Shown here in pieces: positions 1 through 5,050 of a stretch of DNA of 6,835 nt; within the stretch, counting starts at the first letter, position 1; each line of letters opens with the position of its first letter. Origin of the DNA: Propionibacteriaceae bacterium (GTDB lineage Bacteria > Actinomycetota > Actinomycetes > Propionibacteriales > Propionibacteriaceae); contig JAICEV010000198.1 in the NCBI GenBank assembly GCA_025923975.1, forward strand, positions 1 through 6,835. The letters run 5' to 3'. A program made the translations under genes and the position numbers. Below the pieces are notes generated by a model. The model saw only the letters and a program-made list of their open reading frames with translations. It made no database searches and was not told the origin of the DNA.

Positions 1-24
1 GCGGCGACCAGCGGCGCGCTGCAT
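1..24 (-). CDS. modB: Probable start of modB, molybdate ABC permease (partial)
   Basis: Downstream of modA on the same strand a different frame is open to the window edge. Its only ATG lies at 24-22 and begins M-Q-R-A-A-G-R-R. A TTG at 72-70 in the same frame would start inside the end of modA and add 16 residues. The identity rests mainly on gene order, since modA is usually followed by modB, the inner-membrane permease of the molybdate ABC transporter. Eight residues, basic as expected before a first membrane helix, cannot prove it. No convincing Shine-Dalgarno precedes either start, so coupling to modA translation is plausible. Confidence is low because the gene body is outside the window. 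Confidence 0.4.
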
Positions 25-58
25 ATCCGGCTTATCGCCGACCAGAGTCGGCTCAGAG

Positions 59-865
59 TCAGAGGTTGTCAAAGCCTGCGTTGGCTAGTACTCCCTGGGC
101 CTCGGGCGATAAAACATAGTCCACAAAGGCCTGCGCCAACGCTGGGTTCTTCGAGTCCTCCAGGGTGGCGATGGGATAGGTATTGGTGGCCAGTTGTGCC
201 TCGGGAAATTCAATGCCGTCGACTTGATCGCCTGCTGCTATGACGTCGGTCCGGTACACCAAACCAGCGTCGACCTCGTCAGATGCGACCTTCTGCAGGG
301 TCGCCTTCACATCCTGCTCCAAGGTGTCTGGCTTCGGGACGATCTCCGCCTCGGCGAATACCTTCACCGACGCTGCGCCACAAGGAACCTGTGGGGCGCA
401 CAGAGCGATCCTCCTGCTTTCGTCACCGAAGTCCTTCAATCCTGAAATCTTGTGCGGATTGCCCTTCGGCACGGCGATCTCAAGCGTGTTGGAAACAAAG
501 TCTGTGGGCGTACTCGCGGCGCCGGCCGCGGTCTTCATGGTTGCTGGGCTGGCTGCGGCGAAGACATCGGCCGGGGCGCCCTGCACGATTTGGGTTGCCA
601 GCGTCGCGCTGGATCCAAAGCTGAACGAGACCCTACTGCCGGGATTCTTGGCCTCGAAATCTTTGCCGATCTGGTTGAACGTCTCCGTGAGAGATGCAGC
701 CGCGAGCACGGTGATAACTCCACCCTTTGAAGACTGCGCTGGACTCGGAGCTGGGGCTGTCGCCTGAGGTTGTGCACCGCAGGCCGTGGTCAGGAGTCCC
801 AGGACGGTGGCAAGAGCGACCAGTATCAAGCGTTTGTTGGCTATCCGGATGCGTGTTGTGTTCAT
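59..865 (-). CDS. modA: Molybdate ABC transporter substrate-binding lipoprotein ModA
   Basis: This 268-residue protein binds molybdate (in this family often also tungstate) outside the membrane and hands it to the ModBC permease. A basic N-terminus and hydrophobic stretch (about residues 9-28) end in a lipobox-like LTTAC with Cys29, so it is probably a membrane-anchored lipoprotein. A Pro/Ala/Ser-rich linker (about 31-48) leads to the type II periplasmic-binding fold. Visible family signatures are VLAAASL (53-59), the GSSATLATQI segment (84-93), GAPADVFAAAS (96-106), the paired cysteines in LCAPQVPCG (155-163) and GLVYRTD (201-207) with the conserved ligand-side tyrosine. Length is normal for a lipoprotein ModA. 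The ATG overlaps the stop of the upstream regulator by ATGA, which implies co-transcription and translational coupling. Mature-protein motifs look intact. The weak point is the non-canonical Thr at lipobox -3. Confidence 0.96.
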   Translation of the reverse strand: MNTTRIRIANKRLILVALATVLGLLTTACGAQPQATAPAPSPAQSSKGGVITVLAAASLTETFNQIGKDFEAKNPGSRVSFSFGSSATLATQIVQGAPADVFAAASPATMKTAAGAASTPTDFVSNTLEIAVPKGNPHKISGLKDFGDESRRIALCAPQVPCGAASVKVFAEAEIVPKPDTLEQDVKATLQKVASDEVDAGLVYRTDVIAAGDQVDGIEFPEAQLATNTYPIATLEDSKNPALAQAFVDYVLSPEAQGVLANAGFDNL

Positions 866-1260
866 AGCTCTGCAGGGACTTCTACGACGACATGGGTGGA
901 CTTCACCGAGGCCACGGCGAGCACTCCGGGTTCGAGCTGGAGTTCAGTTGCTGCCTCAGCTGACATCAGCGACACGACGCGGAACGGACCGCATTGCAGA
1001 TCGACCTGAGCCATCACCGAATCCTTGATCACGCGCGTCACCAAACCGGTGAAACGGTTTCGGGCACTCTCAGCCACCGGCCTGCCCAGTTCCGGTGCCG
1101 TGGCGATCTCTTGGGCATGTATGGCAAGCTCCGCGCCGTCGATGGTGGTCGGTCCGCTGGCGTTGCTGGCACGCAGTCGGCCGGAGTCGATCCAGCGCCG
1201 TACGGTGTCATCTGATACCCCGAGCAGTGAGGCTGCATGGGCAATCCGATATTGCGGCAC
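862..1260 (-). CDS. HTH plus TOBE/Mop-domain molybdate-responsive regulator
   Basis: This 132-residue two-domain protein probably senses molybdate and controls the mod operon. Residues 4-30 form a MerR/excisionase-type helix-turn-helix (IAHAASLLGVSDDTVRRW, then SGRL). Residues about 66-128 form one TOBE/Mop oxyanion-binding domain with the typical SARNRFTG opening and a VASVKSTHV stretch near the end. Small HTH-Mop proteins of this type accompany modA in many actinobacteria and are annotated as TOBE-domain proteins. They are distinct from ModE, which has a winged helix and two TOBE domains. I chose the GTG at 1260 because homology begins at PQYRIA. The frame stays open to an ATG at 1356, but the extra 32 residues are Arg-rich and unlike the family. 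No Shine-Dalgarno precedes the GTG, and a TAGAAT -10 lies 8 nt upstream, which fits a leaderless mRNA. The gene overlaps modA by ATGA. The DNA-binding role is inferred from the fold. Confidence 0.88.
   Translation of the reverse strand: MPQYRIAHAASLLGVSDDTVRRWIDSGRLRASNASGPTTIDGAELAIHAQEIATAPELGRPVAESARNRFTGLVTRVIKDSVMAQVDLQCGPFRVVSLMSAEAATELQLEPGVLAVASVKSTHVVVEVPAEL
1243..1257. promoter_or_regulatory. Putative operator copy 2, over the mod regulator start
   Basis: AATCCGATATTGCGG matches 14 of 15 bases of the upstream site at 1274-1288, in the same orientation and 31 bp away, close to three helical turns. It lies inside codons 2-6 of the HTH-TOBE gene, so part of its conservation is forced by the PQYRIA coding sequence. 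Only the CCG/CGG core is symmetric in this copy. If the leaderless reading is right it covers the first transcribed bases, a good position for repression. Function is inferred. Confidence 0.4.
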
Positions 1261-1268
1261 AGTCGACG

Positions 1269-1274
1269 ATTCTA
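1269..1274 (-). promoter_or_regulatory. Candidate -10 box of the mod operon (leaderless)
   Basis: On the minus strand TAGAAT fits the actinobacterial TAnnnT -10 pattern. It ends 8 nt before the GTG at 1260, which puts the expected transcription start at or next to the start codon. No recognisable -35 hexamer is found 17-18 bp upstream (GAGAAG or GGAGAA), as is common for leaderless actinobacterial promoters. The 17-bp spacer would be almost exactly filled by the inverted repeat at 1274-1291. Confidence 0.45.
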
Positions 1275-1291
1275 ATCCGCTATTGCGGATT
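1274..1291. promoter_or_regulatory. Perfect inverted repeat in the mod promoter, putative operator
   Basis: AATCCGC-TATT-GCGGATT is a perfect inverted repeat with 7-bp arms and a 4-bp centre. It lies immediately upstream of, and touching, the TAGAAT -10 of the mod operon, where a bound protein would block RNA polymerase. A near copy lies 31 bp downstream. The obvious candidate ligand is the adjacent HTH-TOBE protein. The symmetry is direct observation; the binding partner is inference. Confidence 0.5.
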
Positions 1292-1379
1292 CTTCTCCGG
1301 GGTCTCAATACGTGAATGCGATTTCTCGGCTGCTTCATCAAGATCAAGAAGCGCACTGCCTACGCAGGTCCTGATCTGG

Positions 1380-1412
1380 CTGCTGAGTAGGAGAATCACG
1401 GCAACTCAGCGG
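1380..1412. repeat. Inverted repeat in the divergent intergenic region
   Basis: CTGCTGAGT and ACTCAGCGG form a 9-bp stem containing one G-T wobble (seven perfect pairs at 1382-1388 and 1404-1410) around a 15-nt loop. No T-run follows on either strand, so it is not a clear intrinsic terminator. It could be an operator or leader structure for the kinase-like gene or the mod operon. The rest of the 1261-1499 gap shows no gene I can support. Confidence 0.3.
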
Positions 1413-1499
1413 TCCCATGGTTACCCTGACATGACGACACTCCGAAGGTGGCCTCGGTGCTGGCTCTGGCGCCTGTGACACAACAGACTTCTTTCTGTG

Positions 1500-2033
1500 A
1501 TGTCTGCTCGGGGCAGGGTCATCGTGATCACCGGCGCGATGGCAACAGGAAGCTCACCGGTTGCTGACCTGCTGGCAATTCGGCTACCCAAGTCAGTTCA
1601 CATCCACGGCGACATCTTCCGCAGGATGGTGGTGAGCGGTCGGGCCGATATGACGCCAAATCCGAGCCCTGATGCACTGGCACAGCTCAAACTGCGCTAT
1701 GACTTGGCGGCGATGGCTGCCGACCGCTGCGCAGAGGACGGCTTCGACGCGATCGTTCAGGACGTGATCTTGGGTAAGGATCTCGCTGACTTTGTCAAGC
1801 GCATCGCCTCACCTGAGCGCTACCTCGTTGTGCTGTCCCCCAGCCTGTCTGCCTTCGACTGGCGAGAAGAGCAGCGCACCAAGAACGGATACGTCCACTT
1901 GTCTGCTGGTGCCCTCGACGAGATGCTGCGGCGCGAGTCGTCGCAGATCGGCTACTGGCTTGACTGCAGTACTCAAACGCCAGAAGAGACAGTGGACGAC
2001 ATCCTCGCCAACCTGCAACAGGCAGCGGTCTAG
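1500..2033 (+). CDS. P-loop kinase / phosphotransferase-like protein with altered Walker A
   Basis: This 177-residue protein resembles the small AAA/chloramphenicol-phosphotransferase-like P-loop kinases common in actinobacteria. The order is beta-1 VIVITG, a P-loop region GAMATGSS (residues 12-19), a HIHGDIFRRMVVSGR segment (about 35-49) with the acidic residue expected near substrate, LRYDLAAMAAD (about 66-76), a Walker B-like AIVQDVIL (85-92), a hydrophobic strand YLVVLSPS (108-115), an Arg-rich lid-like WREEQRTKNGY (121-131) and a GYWLDCS tail motif (151-157). The P-loop consensus GxxxxGK[ST] is broken: the lysine position is Ser18 (AGC, 1551-1553) and the residue after the next Ser is Pro, not the more usual Thr. 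The rest of the fold looks complete. I chose the ATG at 1500; a GTG directly precedes it at 1497. No Shine-Dalgarno is visible. The substrate is unknown and catalytic competence is doubtful. It stands alone, divergent from the mod operon. Confidence 0.8.
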   Translation: MSARGRVIVITGAMATGSSPVADLLAIRLPKSVHIHGDIFRRMVVSGRADMTPNPSPDALAQLKLRYDLAAMAADRCAEDGFDAIVQDVILGKDLADFVKRIASPERYLVVLSPSLSAFDWREEQRTKNGYVHLSAGALDEMLRRESSQIGYWLDCSTQTPEETVDDILANLQQAAV

Positions 2034-2089
2034 TACACGCTCCGCTGGACTACACCCACCAGCTACTGCACTGCAGCACTCAATTTGGC

Positions 2090-2118
2090 TTGACAGTCGG
2101 CGATGTGCGCGCTACCGA
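2090..2118 (+). promoter_or_regulatory. Candidate promoter of the two-component operon
   Basis: A perfect TTGACA (2090-2095) is followed after exactly 17 bp by TACCGA (2113-2118), which has the TA of a -10 box but lacks the final T. Transcription would start near 2125, about 40 nt before the histidine kinase GTG, with the inverted repeat at 2138-2156 falling in the early transcribed region. The good -35 and spacing support it; the weak -10 limits confidence. Confidence 0.4.
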
Positions 2119-2137
2119 AGAGTGAAAGATTCCGCGA

Positions 2138-2156
2138 TTCCCGTCCGGATCGGGAA
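2138..2156. promoter_or_regulatory. TTCCCG/CGGGAA inverted repeat upstream of the histidine kinase
   Basis: TTCCCG-7 bp-CGGGAA is an inverted repeat with 6-bp arms, and another CGGGAA follows at 2173-2178. Similar half-sites cluster upstream of the lipoprotein gene at 4930-4983. It may be a binding site for the response regulator encoded downstream. Alternatively, a weak RNA hairpin whose 3' arm (GGGAA, 8 nt before the GTG at 2165) contains the ribosome-binding bases. No T-run follows, so it is not a good terminator. Confidence 0.35.
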
Positions 2157-2164
2157 CCCGACCC

Positions 2165-3397
2165 GTGACGCCCGGGAAAGATCGGTCCGAACGTGACGCC
2201 ATGACAGCAGCCAAGCTCGGCCGAGTAGGTGTGCCGGAAGCGACCGGGCTCCAGCTCGACGCCAAGCCCGTGGTCGTCGCTCGAACCAGATCCCCCTCGC
2301 TTACGCTGCGTGTCGGCATCGTGGGAGTGGCGGTGACCTCGGCCGTTGTCGGCTGGGTGCTCTTCGGCGACACTAATCCAGCTATTTGGACAGAGGGCTA
2401 CTGGGCGGTGCGGGAGCTCCTGCCGGCAGCGGTCGCCTTCTCCATTGGCGGCGCGGTACTGCTGAGATATCGCAAGGCACGGTGGCCTGCCGCCACTTTG
2501 TTGATCTGCGGTCTGCTGGCGGGGCTTGCTCTGTTGTTTGCGGGGCTGTGGTGGGACGCGATGCTCGTGCACGGCCCACTCGCTCAGCCGATGTTGCTGG
2601 CAAATGGCATTGCGACCGACCTCTTGCTTGGCTTGTCGCTGACGGTGCTGCCTCAGCTCTACCCCGACGGGCCGCTGCCCGGAAGGCTCTGGAAGGTTCT
2701 GCTCGGCGTCTCGGCCGGACTGGTCGTGATCGCGACGCTGAAACTTCAGTACGACTTCCCGACCATTGACAATCTGTTGGAGTGGTACTTCTGGTCCACC
2801 GTCGTCGTGGCCGGATGGCTGATAGCCCTCGCGTCGCTCATTGTTCGCTGGCGTGGCGGCACTCCGCTGCTGCGGCGGCAGATAGTCGGGTTCGCCACTG
2901 TAACGGTGATCATGATCGCTGTTCTGTTCCTCTCCACCGCGTACGGACCGTTCCCTTATCTGGAGCCGACCGTGATCGTCACGCTGTGGCCGCTGGCCGT
3001 CGTGATCGCGATAGCGGTTGCGGTGCTGCAATACCACCTGTACGACGTCCGCCTTGTCATCCGACGAGTCGTTGTGTACGGCGGCCTCACGATTGCGCTC
3101 ACCACCCTCTTCATCGGGGTGTACTTCGCCGTACTGGCGGCCCTCTCAGGCCAGGTCGTGGCAGTCCGATACCGCTGGATCGCCGTGGTCGTGGCCGTCG
3201 GCGCCGTCCTGGCCGCCGAGCCACTGCGGCGGCGCATCCAGCTCCGGCTCGAGCGCCGGTTCCTCGGTGAACGAGGCGACCCATTGGGGGTGCTGGCCCG
3301 ACTCCATGCAGCCCTGTCGAGCGGAGATGAGGATGATGACACCGCTACGCCACCATCGCTCGTACGGTGGCTCAGGCGGTCCGCTCCCCCTATGTAG
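2165..3397 (+). CDS. Histidine kinase fragment 1: membrane sensor region
   Basis: This piece carries about ten hydrophobic segments (for example LTLRVGIVGVAV, LLICGLLAGLALLF, VIMIAVLFLS, VIAIAVAVLQYHLYDV, ITLALTT-like VYGGLTIALTTLF and IAVVVAVGAVLAAEP), the layout of actinobacterial NarL-family kinases with a multi-pass N-terminus. The HLYDVRLVIRRVVVYGG stretch and the RFLGERGDPLGVLARL juxtamembrane segment are typical of that group. No extracytoplasmic ligand domain is recognisable, so the signal is unknown. The last 15 or so codons (after DDDTAT) are frameshifted nonsense ending at TAG. The start is uncertain: GTG 2165 has GGGAA 8 nt upstream, while the in-frame ATG at 2201 has no Shine-Dalgarno but would still keep all membrane segments. 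Confidence 0.7.
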   Translation: MTPGKDRSERDAMTAAKLGRVGVPEATGLQLDAKPVVVARTRSPSLTLRVGIVGVAVTSAVVGWVLFGDTNPAIWTEGYWAVRELLPAAVAFSIGGAVLLRYRKARWPAATLLICGLLAGLALLFAGLWWDAMLVHGPLAQPMLLANGIATDLLLGLSLTVLPQLYPDGPLPGRLWKVLLGVSAGLVVIATLKLQYDFPTIDNLLEWYFWSTVVVAGWLIALASLIVRWRGGTPLLRRQIVGFATVTVIMIAVLFLSTAYGPFPYLEPTVIVTLWPLAVVIAIAVAVLQYHLYDVRLVIRRVVVYGGLTIALTTLFIGVYFAVLAALSGQVVAVRYRWIAVVVAVGAVLAAEPLRRRIQLRLERRFLGERGDPLGVLARLHAALSSGDEDDDTATPPSLVRWLRRSAPPM

Positions 3398-4074
3398 CCC
3401 TTGCGCTGCATCGCGGACCGCAGATTGAGACCGTGTCGGTAACGGGCCCGGAGCCAGACCATGCACTTGTGCTGCCGCTGGTGTACCGCGGCGAGCGGCT
3501 GGGCGAGCTGCGGGTTGGCCCACGTACGCCAGGTGAGCCGTATGGCCGGGTCGACCGCGCGCTCCTCGACCAGCTCGCAACCGAAACCGCCGCTTTGGTC
3601 TATGCGCTGCGTCGCGATAGTGAGTTGCAGTCGACGCGGCGACGAGCCCTGGAGACCGTAGCCGAGGAGCGTGCCCGGTTGGGGCGCGATCTGCATGACG
3701 GCGTCGCCCCACTCCTCGCGGGAGCAGGGCTGACGGCCGAGGCCTTGCGCAAGGGAATGACCCCAGGCACGGCCGATGAGCACGACGCCGAGCGGCTAGC
3801 GGCCCGCCTCCGGAATGCCGCAACCGAGATCCGGCGGCTTGCCCACGATCTGCAACCAGCGCCAGTGGAAGATCGCGGGCTCGAGGCAGCACTGGCGGAC
3901 TACATATCCACGCTGCAAGGACCCGAGATGCCGAGGGTCCGGCTTCGCGTTGATGCCGCCGGATCGTTGCCGGCGGCCGTGGGCCCAAGGTGCCTATCCT
4001 GTGGTCCTCGAGGCATTGAACAACGTGGTCCGGCACGCCCACGCATCGCAATGCGACGTGACCGTGACCTCTGA
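3367..4074 (+). CDS. Histidine kinase fragment 2: GAF-like linker and HisKA_3 dimerisation domain
   Basis: This -1 frame piece is really open from 3340 (after an upstream TGA) and similarity starts at TIARTVAQAV, before the first GTG at 3367, so the GTG is probably not a natural start. Counting from the GTG, residues 1-80 form a GAF-like region common between the membrane part and kinase core in this group, ending LLDQLATETAALVYA. Residues about 95-165 are HisKA_3 with the phosphoacceptor His110 in ERARLGRDLHDGVAPLLAG (codon 3694-3696), followed by the second helix EIRRLAHDLQPAPVEDRGLE. After LPAAVG the frame is wrong and the last 30 or so residues are nonsense. Alone it could not phosphorylate itself because the ATP-binding domain is in another frame. 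Confidence 0.65.
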   Translation: MAQAVRSPYVALALHRGPQIETVSVTGPEPDHALVLPLVYRGERLGELRVGPRTPGEPYGRVDRALLDQLATETAALVYALRRDSELQSTRRRALETVAEERARLGRDLHDGVAPLLAGAGLTAEALRKGMTPGTADEHDAERLAARLRNAATEIRRLAHDLQPAPVEDRGLEAALADYISTLQGPEMPRVRLRVDAAGSLPAAVGPRCLSCGPRGIEQRGPARPRIAMRRDRDL

Positions 4075-4255
4075 GTCCGGCGAGCTCGTCTTGCGTGTTG
4101 CCGACAACGGCGTTGGCCTGGCCCAACCGTATGTGAGCGGAATTGGCATCACGTCCATGCGCAGCCGGGTCCAGGCCCTTGCAGGGGTATTCGCTCTGGG
4201 CGCTTCACCAGAGGGCGGAACCTTGCTGCAGGCGCGGATTCCGGTGGAGTCGTGA
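3983..4255 (+). CDS. Histidine kinase fragment 3: HATPase_c domain
   Basis: After the GGGCCC run the original frame resumes with the ATP-binding domain. It shows the N-box EALNNVVRHAHA (Asn codons 4019-4024), the G1 box VADNGVGL (Asp codon 4103-4105), the G2 region GIGITSMRSRVQALAG and the closing GGTLLQARIP. The frame is open back to an ATG at 3815, but the 3815-3982 part is a shadow of HisKA_3 with no similarity. No start codon with a ribosome site is seen at the junction, so this piece is unlikely to be made as a separate protein. Its TGA (4253-4255) overlaps the GTG of the response regulator. The coordinate given is the first codon of credible homology, not a translation start. Confidence 0.6.
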   Translation, partial: AQGAYPVVLEALNNVVRHAHASQCDVTVTSESGELVLRVADNGVGLAQPYVSGIGITSMRSRVQALAGVFALGASPEGGTLLQARIPVES

Positions 4256-4896
4256 CGCCGATCCGCTTGGTGGTGGTAGACGACCACATGGTCTTCCGGG
4301 AGGGCCTTCGTGCGCTCCTGGGCCGCGTCGACGAAATTGACATCATCGGCGAGGCGGCTACCACGCAGGAAGCCATCGAGGTCACGGAGAACCTTCGGCC
4401 GGACGTTGTGTTGATGGATCTGCACCTGCCCGGCGGCGGTGGTGAAGTCGCCACCACGACGATTCTCACCGCACATCCCGAGGTCGCTGTGCTCGTGCTG
4501 ACGATGCATTCAGACGATGCACACTTACGCCACGCGCTAAACGCTGGCGCCCGTGGCTACTTGCTCAAGGACGCCGAGCCGGACGCCATCATCCGCGCAA
4601 TCGTCGCCGTGAGCGAGGGCCAGGCGATCTTCGACCCGGGTATTGCCGCACGAGTGATCGCCGCCACCGGCGCCCCGCAGGCCGAGCGTCCGTTTCCTGT
4701 CCTCACCGAGCGCGAGCATGAGATCTTGGATCGGCTCGCCCGCGGGTTGCGGAACGACGCCATCGCGGCCCGGATGGGTATCAGCATCAAGACAGTACAA
4801 AACAACGTGTCGACGATCTTGCTCAAGTTGGGCGCCACTGACCGCGCTCAGGCGGTAGCTCTTGCCCGGGATGCGGGAATGGGCCAGCGCCCCTAA
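4252..4896 (+). CDS. NarL/LuxR-family response regulator
   Basis: This intact 214-residue DNA-binding regulator is the cognate partner of the kinase locus just upstream. The receiver domain (residues 3-118) has the acidic pair Asp10-Asp11, the phosphoacceptor Asp56 in LMDLHLPGG, the switch Thr84 and the conserved Lys106 in GYLLKDAEP. A linker leads to a LuxR/GerE four-helix HTH (about 149-208): LTEREHEILDRLARG, then the recognition region ISIKTVQNNVSTILLKLG. The GTG start overlaps the kinase TGA by 4 bp, implying translational coupling, and no separate Shine-Dalgarno is needed. Length and all key residues are normal. If the kinase is really frameshifted, ribosomes would terminate 858 nt (at 3397) or 181 nt (at 4074) short of this start, which could lower its expression. 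Target genes are unknown; repeats upstream of the kinase and of the lipoprotein gene are candidates. Confidence 0.95.
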   Translation: MTPIRLVVVDDHMVFREGLRALLGRVDEIDIIGEAATTQEAIEVTENLRPDVVLMDLHLPGGGGEVATTTILTAHPEVAVLVLTMHSDDAHLRHALNAGARGYLLKDAEPDAIIRAIVAVSEGQAIFDPGIAARVIAATGAPQAERPFPVLTEREHEILDRLARGLRNDAIAARMGISIKTVQNNVSTILLKLGATDRAQAVALARDAGMGQRP

Positions 4897-4929
4897 TCTG
4901 TCCGGCCCGCCGCGCGCAGTAGTTTGTGG

Positions 4930-4983
4930 TTCCCGGTGATGTTTCCCGATGACGTGGGAAGACGGCCTCTACTCGCCCGGGAA
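4930..4983. promoter_or_regulatory. Cluster of TTCCCG/GGGAA half-sites upstream of the lipoprotein gene
   Basis: Four half-sites lie in 54 bp: TTCCCG at 4930-4935 and at 4943-4948 (direct copies 13 bp apart, TTCCCGGTGATG and TTCCCGATGACG, 10 of 12 identical), GGGAA at 4956-4960 and CGGGAA at 4978-4983. The second and third make an 18-bp inverted repeat TTCCC-8-GGGAA. The 23-bp step between the two GGGAA copies is close to the 22-bp step upstream of the kinase. No convincing -35/-10 pair was found in this gap. A role in control is inferred. Confidence 0.35.
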
Positions 4984-5037
4984 TCGCGCGAGCGATCGTG
5001 AGGCAATGCACCCAGTCCGGGTGACCCATCTCAGTGC

Positions 5038-5043
5038 GAGGAG
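5038..5043 (+). promoter_or_regulatory. Shine-Dalgarno that sets the lipoprotein start
   Basis: GAGGAG lies 7 nt before ATG 5051. Combined with the signal peptide that begins right there, it rules out the longer open frame from 4949, which would put 34 polar residues in front of the signal sequence. Confidence 0.8.
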
Positions 5044-5050
5044 AACACTG

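Larger units (their letters stand above)
2165..4255 (+). pseudogene. NarL-type sensor histidine kinase, disrupted by two frameshifts
   Basis: Joined in three frames, this locus encodes a complete HisKA_3/HATPase sensor kinase of about 696 residues. The expected reaction is ATP-dependent autophosphorylation of a histidine and transfer to the response regulator that follows. Frame 2165 runs through a polytopic membrane region. Between 3341 and about 3354 similarity moves to the -1 frame, as if one base is missing. At the GGGCCC run (3981-3986) it returns to the original frame, as if one base is extra. Removing one G or C there restores a continuous reading through GAYPVVLEALNN. Net length is a multiple of three, so only the middle of about 630 bp is out of frame, but reading straight through meets TAG at 3395-3397. 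Codon use stays gene-like in all three pieces, so the lesions are recent or are sequencing/assembly errors in short GC homopolymers. The final TGA overlaps the response regulator start by GTGA. Confidence 0.8.

Noticed and set aside
1261..1356. ATG start for the HTH-TOBE gene giving a 32-residue N-terminal extension
   Set aside because: The extension is Arg-rich, without family similarity, spans the promoter-like elements, and HTH homology begins right after GTG 1260.
1095..1478. Plus-strand open frame across the mod regulator and the intergenic region
   Set aside because: Its Trp/Arg/Ser-rich product has no recognisable domain and most of it lies antisense to the HTH-TOBE gene.
2066..2076. 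CTGCACTGCAG palindrome after the kinase-like gene
   Set aside because: Five-base arms without a loop or T-run; too short to separate from chance in GC-rich sequence.
2063..3037. Long minus-strand open frame opposite the kinase membrane region
   Set aside because: Its product is a low-complexity mix rich in Arg, Gln, His and Ser with no domain, and the plus strand encodes clear kinase membrane segments; it is a high-GC shadow frame.
3380..3397. Programmed -1 frameshift at the CCCCC run just before the TAG at 3395
   Set aside because: Credible similarity in the -1 frame (TIARTVAQAV) already begins around 3352, upstream of this run, and T-CCC-CCT is not a proper X-XXY-YYZ slippery site.
3146..4126. 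Long minus-strand open frame opposite the kinase core
   Set aside because: It is rich in Arg, Ala and Pro, shows no motif and lies opposite HisKA_3 sequence with catalytic residues on the plus strand.
4949..5050. Upstream ATG extension of the beta-lactamase-like gene
   Set aside because: It would place 34 polar residues before a classic lipoprotein signal peptide, whereas ATG 5051 has GAGGAG 7 nt upstream.
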